Assembly (NCBI GenBank): GCA_034440355.1
Contig: JAWXBY010000123.1
Coordinates: 9,946-73,945 of the forward strand
Direction: 5' to 3'
Length of the DNA stretch: 64,000 nucleotides
Source of the DNA: SZUA-430 sp034440355
GTDB taxonomy: Bacteria > Pseudomonadota > Alphaproteobacteria > Micropepsales > Micropepsaceae
Shown here piece by piece: positions 18,320 to 25,869 of the stretch. Numbering within the stretch: the first letter of the stretch is position 1; each line of letters begins with the position of its first letter. The notes under the pieces are model-generated. The model was not told the DNA's origin and did no database searches. It worked only from the letters and a program-made list of their open reading frames with translations. The position numbers and the translations under genes are program-made.

Positions 18320-18347
18320 TTGCGTGGTCTGGCGCAAGGCCTTATAT
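18320..18347 (+). promoter_or_regulatory. Candidate rpsB-operon promoter
   Basis: TTGCGT (18320-18325) and TTATAT (18342-18347) are separated by 16 bp, a plausible housekeeping sigma-factor promoter. Transcription from here would give a leader of about 120 nt before rpsB that includes the two hairpins at 18382-18429. Confidence 0.45.
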
Positions 18348-18381
18348 CGCGGCCATTCCACACGCGGGCTTTGGGTTGCCC

Positions 18382-18429
18382 GGCCGCCATATGGCGGGCC
18401 GCCCTCCGGTGCTGGGTCGCAAGACCCGG
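18382..18429 (+). promoter_or_regulatory. Structured rpsB mRNA leader (two hairpins)
   Basis: Two adjacent inverted repeats lie in the rpsB 5' untranslated region. The first is GGCCGCCAT/ATGGCGGGCC at about 18382-18400, with one extra base. The second is a 7-bp stem closed by a GCAA (GNRA) tetraloop at 18412-18429. Ribosomal protein S2 represses its own mRNA in E. coli through a structured leader, so an analogous role here is plausible, though only inferred. Confidence 0.45.
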
Positions 18430-18474
18430 TGATAGGTCCGCGGAGGCTCAACCGGTTAAGGAGACAAAAGCCAG

Positions 18475-19236
18475 ATGGCTTTACCTGACTATAACATGCG
18501 TCAGCTGTTAGAGGCTGGCGTGCATTTTGGACATCAGACGCACCGCTGGAATCCGCGGATGGCGCCATTTTTGTTCGGTTCGCGCAATAAGATACACATC
18601 ATCGACCTGACGCAGACGGTGCCGCTGTTGCACCAGGCGCTGAAGACGGTTCGCGATGTCGTGGCCCAGGGCGGCCGCGTGCTGTTCGTCGGCACGAAGC
18701 GCCAAGCTTCCGAGCCGATCGCCGACGCTGCGAAGCGTTGCGCGCAGTACTACGTCAACCACCGTTGGCTCGGCGGTACGCTGACCAACTGGCAGACGAT
18801 TTCGCATTCGATCAAGCGCTTGCGCACGATCGACGAAATCCTCAACGCCGGCGCGGTCGGTTTGACGAAGAAGGAAGGCCTGAACCTGACGCGCGAGCGC
18901 GAGAAGCTCGAACGCGCTCTCGGCGGCATCAAGGACATGGGCGGCGTGCCCGACCTTCTGTTCGTGATCGACACGAACAAGGAAGCGATCGCCATTCAGG
19001 AAGCCAACAAGCTCGGCATCCCGGTCGTGGCCGTCGTGGATTCGAATTCGAATCCGGAAGGCATCACGTTCCCGATCCCGGGCAACGACGACGCTTCGCG
19101 TGCGCTGGCGCTGTATTGCGACCTGGTTGCGCGCGCGGTGATCGACGGCTTGTCGGAAGCACAAGGTTCGCATGGCGTCGATGTCGGCGCCTCGGCCGAA
19201 GTGCCGCTGCAAGAGCTGCCGGCCGCCACGCATTGA
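18475..19236 (+). CDS. rpsB: 30S ribosomal protein S2
   Basis: Ribosomal protein S2, 253 residues, binds the neck of the 30S subunit. The family signatures are plain: MRQLLEAGVHFGHQTHRWNP at the start and PDLLFVIDTNKEAIAIQEANKLGIPVVAVVDSNSNPEGI in pieces near residues 160-200. A C-terminal acidic, Ala-rich tail completes the alphaproteobacterial length. It is the first gene of a long plus-strand block and is followed by tsf, as in most bacteria. The GGAG at 18460-18463 is a good ribosome binding site. Confidence 0.98.
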   Translation: MALPDYNMRQLLEAGVHFGHQTHRWNPRMAPFLFGSRNKIHIIDLTQTVPLLHQALKTVRDVVAQGGRVLFVGTKRQASEPIADAAKRCAQYYVNHRWLGGTLTNWQTISHSIKRLRTIDEILNAGAVGLTKKEGLNLTREREKLERALGGIKDMGGVPDLLFVIDTNKEAIAIQEANKLGIPVVAVVDSNSNPEGITFPIPGNDDASRALALYCDLVARAVIDGLSEAQGSHGVDVGASAEVPLQELPAATH

Positions 19237-19242
19237 AGAATC

Positions 19243-19269
19243 GCGCGCGGGCACCCAAGTCCCGCGCGC
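19243..19269 (+). terminator. Strong hairpin between rpsB and tsf (no T-tract)
   Basis: GCGCGCGGG and CCCGCGCGC form a perfect 9-bp stem around a 9-base loop, just after the rpsB stop. No run of T follows, so full intrinsic termination is unlikely. A processing site or partial terminator that sets the S2 to EF-Ts ratio is more probable. Confidence 0.5.
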
Positions 19270-19297
19270 TCACACTCAAACGATTAGGAGCCTCCCC

Positions 19298-20227
19298 ATG
19301 GCTGACGTTACAGCCACGATGGTCAAAGACCTGCGCGAGAAGACCGGCGCCGGCATGATGGATTGCAAGTCCGCGCTTGGCGAAACGAAGGGCGACATGG
19401 AAGCCGCCATCGATTTGCTGCGTAAGAAGGGCCTGTCGAAAGCCGCGAAGAAAGCGGGCCGCACCGCAGCCGAAGGGCTGATCGGCGTGAGCGCGAGTGG
19501 CGGCAAGGGCGCCGTCGTCGAGGTCAACGCCGAGACCGACTTCGTTGCTCGTAACGATCAGTTCCAGGGCATGGTCGCGAAGGTCGCCGAACTGGCGCTT
19601 GGCGCGAACGGCGATGTGGCGAAGCTTGCAAAAGCGTCCTACGGCGGCGGCAACGACGTCGAAGGGCAGATCAAACATCTGGTCGCAACCATCGGCGAGA
19701 ACATGTCGCTGCGCCGGACGGGCGCACTCTCGGTGTCGCCGGGGATCGTCGCGTCCTATGTGCACAATCAGGTGGCGCCGAATCTCGGCAAGCTTGGCGT
19801 GCTTGTGGCGCTGAAGTCGTCGGGCGACGCGGGAAAGCTCGCGGCGTTGGGCCGGCAGATCGCGATGCATATCGCGGGCACGCCGTTTCCGCCGATCGCC
19901 ATGAAGCCGGAAGAGATCGATTCGGCGACGGTCGAGCGCGAGAAGGCGATCTTTGCCGATCAGGCGCGTGCTTCGGGCAAGCCCGAAAACATCATCGCGA
20001 AGATGGTCGAAGGCCGGATGCGCAAGTTCTATGAGGAAGTGGTTCTGCCGCAGCAGGCCTTCATCATGGACCCGGACAAGACCATCGATGCGGTCCTGAA
20101 AGCGGCCGAAAAGGACGTTGGCGCGCCCGTTTCAATCGAGGGGTTTGTGCGCTACGCCCTTGGCGAAGGTATCCAGAAAGAGGAAACTGACTTCGCCGCC
20201 GAAGTCGCCGCCGCAGCGAAGAGCTGA
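19298..20227 (+). CDS. tsf: Translation elongation factor Ts
   Basis: EF-Ts (309 residues) is the GDP/GTP exchange factor for EF-Tu. The N-terminal UBA-like segment (VKDLREKTGAGMMDCKSAL) and the core signature with TDFVARNDQF are present, and the C-terminal module (RMRKFYEEVVLPQQAFIMD) is intact. The start at ATG 19298 was preferred to upstream in-frame codons, which extend back into rpsB. AGGAG at 19286-19290 is the ribosome binding site. It follows rpsB, separated by the hairpin at 19243-19269. Confidence 0.98.
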   Translation: MADVTATMVKDLREKTGAGMMDCKSALGETKGDMEAAIDLLRKKGLSKAAKKAGRTAAEGLIGVSASGGKGAVVEVNAETDFVARNDQFQGMVAKVAELALGANGDVAKLAKASYGGGNDVEGQIKHLVATIGENMSLRRTGALSVSPGIVASYVHNQVAPNLGKLGVLVALKSSGDAGKLAALGRQIAMHIAGTPFPPIAMKPEEIDSATVEREKAIFADQARASGKPENIIAKMVEGRMRKFYEEVVLPQQAFIMDPDKTIDAVLKAAEKDVGAPVSIEGFVRYALGEGIQKEETDFAAEVAAAAKS

Positions 20228-20253
20228 GGACACCAACCAAAGGGCCGGAACCG

Positions 20254-20973
20254 ATGACATCAGCGCCGATCTACCGCCGGGTACTTCTGAAGATTTCCGG
20301 TGAGGCGTTGATGGGTTCCGGCAGCTACGGCCTCGACCTCGCAACGGTCGACCGTATCGCCGGCGAGATCAAAGCCGCTATCCAAATCGGAACCGAAGTC
20401 TGCGCCGTCATCGGCGGGGGGAACATCTTCCGTGGGCTGCAGGCGGCCGCGTCGGGGATGGAGCGGGCCAGCGCCGACTATATGGGCATGCTGGCCACCG
20501 TCATGAATGCGCTGGCCATGCAGAACGCGCTGGAGCGTGCCGGCGTGCCGACGCGGGTGCTTTCGGCCATTCCGATGACGACGGTTTGCGAGCCCTATAT
20601 CCGGCGGCGCGCGATCCGGCACATGGAGAAGGGCAGGGTCGTGATTTTCGCGGCCGGCACGGGCAATCCGTTCTTCACGACGGACACGGCGGCGGCATTG
20701 CGTGCGGCCGAGATGGGCGTTGATGCGCTCATGAAGGGCACGCAAGTTGACGGCGTCTATACGGCCGACCCCAAGAAGAACCCGAAGGCCGAACGCTACG
20801 AGAAGCTGGGGTACATGGACGTGCTGTCGCGCGATCTGAAGGTGATGGACGCCTCGGCGGTGTCGCTGGCCCGCGAGAGCGGTATCCCGATCGTTGTGTT
20901 CAACATCCACGAAAAGATGAACTTTGTAAGGGTGCTGCAGGGCCAAGGGCTCAGCACCGTGATATCGAACTGA
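20254..20973 (+). CDS. pyrH: UMP kinase
   Basis: PyrH (239 residues) phosphorylates UMP to UDP in the cytoplasm, the first committed step toward UTP and CTP. It belongs to the amino-acid-kinase fold, not the NMP-kinase fold. LKISGEALMG near the N-terminus is the phosphate-binding segment. VIGGGNIFRG and AADM-type contacts follow, and GTGNPFFTTDTAAALRA is the strongly conserved UMP/phosphoryl-transfer region. The chain also carries the TQVDGVYTADPKKNPKAERY loop. It lies 26 bp after tsf, in the conserved tsf-pyrH-frr order. Confidence 0.98.
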   Translation: MTSAPIYRRVLLKISGEALMGSGSYGLDLATVDRIAGEIKAAIQIGTEVCAVIGGGNIFRGLQAAASGMERASADYMGMLATVMNALAMQNALERAGVPTRVLSAIPMTTVCEPYIRRRAIRHMEKGRVVIFAAGTGNPFFTTDTAAALRAAEMGVDALMKGTQVDGVYTADPKKNPKAERYEKLGYMDVLSRDLKVMDASAVSLARESGIPIVVFNIHEKMNFVRVLQGQGLSTVISN

Positions 20974-20981
20974 AGAAGAGC

Positions 20982-20997
20982 GGGAATCAGAATTCCC
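20982..20997 (+). other. Small perfect hairpin between pyrH and frr
   Basis: GGGAAT and ATTCCC form a 6-bp stem with a CAGA loop in the 37-bp gap. It lies just before the frr ribosome binding site GGAGG (21001-21005), where it could modulate frr translation. It has no T-tract. Confidence 0.4.
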
Positions 20998-21010
20998 CAC
21001 GGAGGACGCT

Positions 21011-21577
21011 ATGGCGCAAAGCAAACCCTTTGACATGGACGACCTGACGAAGCGCATGAAAGGCGCCGTTGCGGCGATGAAGCATGAGTTCGCGGGCCTT
21101 CGCACGGGCCGCGCTTCGGTCAGCTTGTTGGATCCGATCACGGTCGATGCCTACGGCAGCGCGATGCCGCTTAATCAGGTGGCGACGGTGAACGCGCCCG
21201 AGTCGCGGATGCTGACGGTGCAGGTGTGGGATCGCGGACTGGCTAGCGCGGTCGACAAGGCGATCCGCAGCTCAGGCCTTGGTCTCAATCCGCAGGTCGA
21301 CGGGCAGTTGCTGCGCATTCCGATTCCTCCGCTCACGGAAGACCGGCGCAAGGAATTGTCCAAAATCGGCGCAAAATATGCGGAATCGGCGCGTGTCGCG
21401 GTGCGGAACATTCGGCGTGACGGGATGGAGCATCTGAAGGCTCTCGAGAAGGAGCATCAGATCAGCGAAGACGAACACAAAAAGAAGCACGATCAGGTGC
21501 AGAAGGCGACCGACGCGCACGTCAAGGAAATCGACGAGGCTCTGGCCGCGAAGGAAAAGGAGATCATGCAGGTCTAG
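21011..21577 (+). CDS. frr: Ribosome recycling factor
   Basis: RRF (188 residues) splits post-termination ribosomes together with EF-G. The family core is clear: MKHEFAGLRTGRASVSLLDP near residue 20-40, YGSAMPLNQVATVNAPESRM, IPIPPLTEDRRKEL and the C-terminal helix region RRDGMEHLKALEKEHQISED. Length and ends match the family. GGAGG at 21001-21005 is a strong ribosome binding site placed five bases before the ATG. Confidence 0.98.
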   Translation: MAQSKPFDMDDLTKRMKGAVAAMKHEFAGLRTGRASVSLLDPITVDAYGSAMPLNQVATVNAPESRMLTVQVWDRGLASAVDKAIRSSGLGLNPQVDGQLLRIPIPPLTEDRRKELSKIGAKYAESARVAVRNIRRDGMEHLKALEKEHQISEDEHKKKHDQVQKATDAHVKEIDEALAAKEKEIMQV

Positions 21578-21599
21578 GTCTGCGGGTCTTATCCCTCCC

Positions 21600-22352
21600 A
21601 TGCCTTCCGACGCCTCAGCAAAGCCCGAGTCAGCGCCGCCGCGCCATGTTGCGATCATCATGGACGGCAACGGACGCTGGGCGAAGGCGCGTCATCTGCC
21701 CCGCGTCATGGGGCATCGCGCAGGCGTCGCCGCGGTTCGCACGATCGTTCGCGCGGCGCAGGATCTTGGCATCGAATATCTGACGCTCTACGGCTTTTCG
21801 TCGGAGAATTGGAAGCGACCCGTCACAGAGGTCAACGACCTCATGGGCTTGCTGCGGTTCTATATTCGCGACGACCTTGAGGAACTGCACAAGCAGGGCG
21901 TCGAAGTGCGCGTGATCGGCGCGAAGTCGCGGCTTGAGGGCGATATCATTGACTTGATCGAACACGCGCAGACGCGCACGCGCGGTAATCCGAAGCTCAA
22001 GTTCATCATCGCGTTCAATTATGGCGGACAGGATGAGATCGTTGAGGCGGCGCGACGCGTCGCGGAAGACGTGGCTGCTGGAAAACTTACCCCTGATGGC
22101 GTCACGCGCGAGGTGTTCACGTCGTATCTGGCGACGGCGGGTATTCCCGATCCCGACCTCGTCATTCGCACGAGCGGCGAGCGGCGGCTCAGCAATTTTC
22201 TGATTTGGCAGACGGCCTACTCGGAGTTCGTGTTTACCGACACGCTGTGGCCCGACTTCAATAAGGTGCACCTCACGGCAGCGGTCCGTGAATTTCAGGG
22301 ACGCGACCGACGGTTCGGTGGCTTATCCATCGCCGCGGGAAGCCGCACGTGA
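21600..22352 (+). CDS. uppS: Undecaprenyl diphosphate synthase
   Basis: UppS (250 residues) condenses isopentenyl diphosphate onto farnesyl diphosphate to make the C55 lipid carrier for peptidoglycan and O-antigen. The catalytic Asp is in IIMDGNGRWAKAR, the substrate-gate region is YGFSSENWKRP, and RTSGERRLSNFLIWQ followed by YSEFVFTDTLWPDF forms the diphosphate and dimer-interface part. It overlaps cdsA by 4 bases (ATG within its last codons), so their translation is probably coupled. Confidence 0.97.
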   Translation: MPSDASAKPESAPPRHVAIIMDGNGRWAKARHLPRVMGHRAGVAAVRTIVRAAQDLGIEYLTLYGFSSENWKRPVTEVNDLMGLLRFYIRDDLEELHKQGVEVRVIGAKSRLEGDIIDLIEHAQTRTRGNPKLKFIIAFNYGGQDEIVEAARRVAEDVAAGKLTPDGVTREVFTSYLATAGIPDPDLVIRTSGERRLSNFLIWQTAYSEFVFTDTLWPDFNKVHLTAAVREFQGRDRRFGGLSIAAGSRT

Positions 22353-23173
22353 TCGGGCAGGCCGCCGGTTCAAGTCTGTGGCCACGCATTCTTGCTTCAG
22401 CGATTCTGATTCCGGCGGCGTTGGCCGCCGTTTATTTGGGCGGATGGCTGCTTGCTCTGTGGGTTGCGGCGGCCGGACTGGCGATGTCGCGCGAGTGGGT
22501 TCGCATCGTACATCGCGAAGACCTGGGCTGGCGGTTGGCGCTGCATGCCGCGGCGCTTGTTGCATCGCAGGGTCTGCTTGCGATCGACCATCCGGACTGG
22601 GCGCTCGCCGCGATTCTGCTTGCGGCTTTGATCGGCAACGTTGCCGCGCAGGCGCGCGAGGAGCGTGGCGTCTGGGTGATCCTCGGCATTCTCTACGTTG
22701 CGGTGCCTTGTCTTTCGTTCGTGTGGTTGCGCCATCTCGCGCCGCATGGGTTTGAAACCGTGGTTTGGCTGCTGTGCGTCGTTTGGGCGACGGACAGCGC
22801 CGCTTACATCGCCGGTTCCATATTCGGCGGGCCGAAGCTCGCGCCTATGATTTCGCCCAGTAAAACTTGGGCTGGCGCCGTGGCTGGACTCGCCGCCGGC
22901 ACTGCCGCCAGCATAGTGTTGGCGCAGGTCGCTGGTGTTGCGCCCTCCTGGCAGTTCATCGGTGCAAGCGTGGCGTTGTCGTTCCTGACCCAGTGCGGAG
23001 ATTTGGCCGAATCGTTCCTCAAGCGGACGTTCGGCGTGAAGGATGCGTCGGACCTGATCCCGGGACACGGTGGCGCGCTCGATCGTTTGGACGGGCTGAT
23101 CTTTGCCACCCTGGGCCTTGCCGCTTTTGTGGGTTTGGCCGGGCAGTCGCCGGTCACCTGGATATTGCCGTGA
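22349..23173 (+). CDS. cdsA: Phosphatidate cytidylyltransferase
   Basis: CdsA (274 residues) converts phosphatidate and CTP into CDP-diacylglycerol in the inner membrane, the branch point for all phospholipids. It has about six to eight hydrophobic helices. The C-terminal CDP-diglyceride synthetase signature is present, split here as CGDLAESFLKRTFGVKDAS and DLIPGHGGALDRLDG, which hold the metal-binding Asp residues. The start at an alternative codon overlapping uppS and the GTGA overlap with dxr give a tight uppS-cdsA-dxr unit. Confidence 0.95.
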   Translation: MIGQAAGSSLWPRILASAILIPAALAAVYLGGWLLALWVAAAGLAMSREWVRIVHREDLGWRLALHAAALVASQGLLAIDHPDWALAAILLAALIGNVAAQAREERGVWVILGILYVAVPCLSFVWLRHLAPHGFETVVWLLCVVWATDSAAYIAGSIFGGPKLAPMISPSKTWAGAVAGLAAGTAASIVLAQVAGVAPSWQFIGASVALSFLTQCGDLAESFLKRTFGVKDASDLIPGHGGALDRLDGLIFATLGLAAFVGLAGQSPVTWILP

Positions 23174-24345
23174 CGGCGGGTCGTCGGCTGACAGTACTGG
23201 GATCGACGGGGTCGGTCGGCGTCAACACCGTCGATTTGATCGAGCATCACAACGCCAGAACGCCAGGTACTTACAGCGTCGTTGCACTGACCGCGAACGC
23301 GAACGTGCGCGAACTCGCCGCGCAAGCGCGCCGGCTGAACCCTGCTTTTGTGGCTGTCGCCGACCCTTCTGCTTATGCCGACCTGAAGCAAGAACTGGGC
23401 GGCACGTCGATCAAACTCGGTGCGGGCGCTGCGGCCATCGAAGAAGCGGCGGCGATGGATTCGGATTGGGTGATGGCCAGCATCATGGGGGCCGCCGGTT
23501 TGCGTCCGACGCTGGCCGCGGTTTCGCGCGGCGTCACTGTGTCCCTGGCCAACAAGGAATGTCTGGTATGCGCGGGCGATCTCTTCATGAAAGAGGTTCG
23601 GCGTAGCGGGGCGACATTGTTGCCTGTCGATTCCGAGCATAATGCGGTGTTTCAGGTGTTCGACGCGCGCCAGTCGGGCGCGATCGAGAGCATTACGCTG
23701 ACGGCGTCCGGCGGGCCGTTTCGGACCTGGAGCGCGGCGCAAATGGCGAAGGTCACGCCGGCGGAGGCGTGCAAGCATCCGAATTACGTCATGGGCGCCA
23801 AGATTTCCGTCGATTCGGCGACGTTGATGAACAAGGGCTTGGAGCTGATCGAAGCCCACCATTTGTTTGGCACGCCTCCTGAACGGTTGGCGGTGGTCGT
23901 TCACCCTCAGCAAATCGTCCACTGCCTGGTCGCCTACGTTGACGGCAGCGTGCTGGCGCAGCTTGGAAGCCCGGATATGCGTACGCCGATCGCCTATGCC
24001 CTTGGCTATCCTGACAGGATCGCTGCGCCGACGGCGCGGCTAGATTTAGCGCAGCTTGGTCAATTGAGCTTCGAAAAGCCCGATTTGGAGCGGTTTCCGT
24101 GTCTCGCGCTGGCACAGCATGCCTTGCGGGTGGGGGGCGCGGCACCTACCATTCTGAATGCCGCGAACGAGGTTGCCGTCGAGGCGTTTTTGGCGCGCCG
24201 GATTGGATTTTCTGAGATCGCGCGGATCGTCGCTTCGGTCTTGAGCGACGGCGATTCGACGGGCCTAGCGCCCGCATCAATCGATGAAGCGCTGTGGGTC
24301 GACGCGTCGTCTAGAAAGCGCGCGACCAGTCTGCTGACGAACTAA
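23170..24345 (+). CDS. dxr: 1-deoxy-D-xylulose 5-phosphate reductoisomerase
   Basis: Dxr (391 residues) carries out the NADPH-dependent rearrangement and reduction of DXP to MEP, the committed step of the MEP isoprenoid pathway. The NADPH fold begins with TVLGSTGSVGVNTVDLI. SLANKECLVCAGDLF, PVDSEHNAVFQ (metal-binding Asp and Glu), TASGGPFRTW and KISVDSATLMNKGLELIEAH are the standard motifs. The GTG at 23170, in a GTGA overlap with the cdsA stop, is chosen because the frame upstream lies inside cdsA and is not Dxr-like. It shares the C55 and lipid A supply line with uppS. Confidence 0.97.
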   Translation: MTAGRRLTVLGSTGSVGVNTVDLIEHHNARTPGTYSVVALTANANVRELAAQARRLNPAFVAVADPSAYADLKQELGGTSIKLGAGAAAIEEAAAMDSDWVMASIMGAAGLRPTLAAVSRGVTVSLANKECLVCAGDLFMKEVRRSGATLLPVDSEHNAVFQVFDARQSGAIESITLTASGGPFRTWSAAQMAKVTPAEACKHPNYVMGAKISVDSATLMNKGLELIEAHHLFGTPPERLAVVVHPQQIVHCLVAYVDGSVLAQLGSPDMRTPIAYALGYPDRIAAPTARLDLAQLGQLSFEKPDLERFPCLALAQHALRVGGAAPTILNAANEVAVEAFLARRIGFSEIARIVASVLSDGDSTGLAPASIDEALWVDASSRKRATSLLTN

Positions 24346-24358
24346 GGGAACGGAAACG

Positions 24359-25810
24359 ATGGATTACCCGACGACGATTTTGGGCTGGGCGGGGCTGGTC
24401 GGCCTTGGTGGGCTTGGATTCCTAGCCACGATTACCCTGGTCGTCTTCGTGCACGAGTTGGGGCACTTCCTGGCGGCGCGCTATTTCGGGGTGAAGGTCG
24501 AGAGCTTCTCGATCGGATTCGGGCGTTCGATGGCCGGTTTTCACGATCGCTACGGCACGCATTGGAAGATCGGTTGGCTGCCGCTTGGCGGGTACGTGAA
24601 GTTCTGGGGCGATGACAGCGTGTCGTCGACGCCCGATCACGAAAGGCTTGCGAAAGCATCAGCATCCGAATTGGCGGGCTCGTTCCATCACAAGAAGCTG
24701 TATCAAAAGGCGATCATCGCGGTCGCCGGACCTGTCGCAAATTTCATCTTCGCGATCGTCATTCTGACCGGGCTGTTTTTGATCTTCGGCGACTACGCGA
24801 CATCGCCGCAAATCGGGCGATTGCAGGCAGGCGGTCCCGCCGAAAAGGCCGGTCTGCAAGTCGGCGACATCATCCTCAGCATCGACGGCCAGCCGATCCG
24901 CGAGTTTCAAGACATCGTCGAGAACGTCAGCGTCGGCCAAGACCGGCCGCTTCAATTCCGCGTTCAGCGCGGCGCGGATGTGGTCGAACTACCGGTTACG
25001 CCGGGCACGATCGAGAAGTCCGATCCCTTCAGCAGCCGAAAGGTCAAAGACACCGGCATCGGTATCGGGCCGGTCAGCCCGGGTGAGGTGAAAAGCGTGG
25101 TCGCCGATTCGCCTGCGGGGCGAGCGGGACTGAAGGCCGGCGACTTCATCTTCCAGGCCAACGGCGCGCCCGTCGATTCGTTCGCGGTCATCGCGACGGC
25201 GATGGTCGAGTCGAATGCAAAGCCCGTGACGTTGAAGGTCTCTCGCGATCCCAGCGATCCCGCGAAATCGAACAAGCGCGAGATTGTCGACGTCGCGTTC
25301 CCGCCGAATCCAGTCGCGAATCCTTCAGGCACGGCGGATGAGATCGTTGCGCAGGCCGCGGGATTCGCAGCCGTCGTTCCGGGCGCGCCGAAAGTGACTG
25401 TGGCCGTACGATTCGGGCCGATCGAAGCGTTCTCGCGCGCGGTTGGGACCGTACGTTACATCGTAGTTAAGACGCTTGATTTCATCGGTATGCTCTTGAC
25501 GGGTCGTGGCGACTATCAGCAGTTGTCCGGCCCGATAGGAATCGCCTCAGTTTCCGGCCAAGTTCTCGTGTTTTTTGGCCTCGTTCCGCTCATCAACCTG
25601 GCGGCGGTGTTGTCAGTGAGCATCGGTTTACTCAATCTTTTTCCCATACCCATGCTCGACGGGGGACATCTCCTGTACTATGGCATAGAAGCTGTACGTG
25701 GGCGCCCGTTGGGGGAGCGCGCGCAAGAGCTTGGGTTTCGGATCGGCTTCGTTTTCGTGGTCGGTTTGATGCTTTTTGCGACGTGGAATGACCTGACGAA
25801 GTTCTTCTGA
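24359..25810 (+). CDS. rseP: Site-2 intramembrane metalloprotease RseP
   Basis: A 483-residue M50 zinc protease of the inner membrane that cleaves membrane-bound anti-sigma factors and signal-peptide remnants. HELGH in the first helix (VVFVHELGHFLAARYF) binds zinc, and the second zinc/LDG motif is in LFPIPMLDGGHLLYY near the C-terminus. Two PDZ domains (about residues 140-230 and 240-330) lie between the helices (GGPAEKAGLQVGDIILSIDG; DSPAGRAGLKAGDFIFQANG). Length is a little above the E. coli enzyme. It precedes bamA, the usual arrangement linking envelope stress signalling to outer-membrane assembly. Confidence 0.96.
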   Translation: MDYPTTILGWAGLVGLGGLGFLATITLVVFVHELGHFLAARYFGVKVESFSIGFGRSMAGFHDRYGTHWKIGWLPLGGYVKFWGDDSVSSTPDHERLAKASASELAGSFHHKKLYQKAIIAVAGPVANFIFAIVILTGLFLIFGDYATSPQIGRLQAGGPAEKAGLQVGDIILSIDGQPIREFQDIVENVSVGQDRPLQFRVQRGADVVELPVTPGTIEKSDPFSSRKVKDTGIGIGPVSPGEVKSVVADSPAGRAGLKAGDFIFQANGAPVDSFAVIATAMVESNAKPVTLKVSRDPSDPAKSNKREIVDVAFPPNPVANPSGTADEIVAQAAGFAAVVPGAPKVTVAVRFGPIEAFSRAVGTVRYIVVKTLDFIGMLLTGRGDYQQLSGPIGIASVSGQVLVFFGLVPLINLAAVLSVSIGLLNLFPIPMLDGGHLLYYGIEAVRGRPLGERAQELGFRIGFVFVVGLMLFATWNDLTKFF

Positions 25811-25869
25811 ATACGAACTAGACGCGACGAATGACCTGTAAGTTTTAGGCGGCCGCGGGGCGTGAACGA

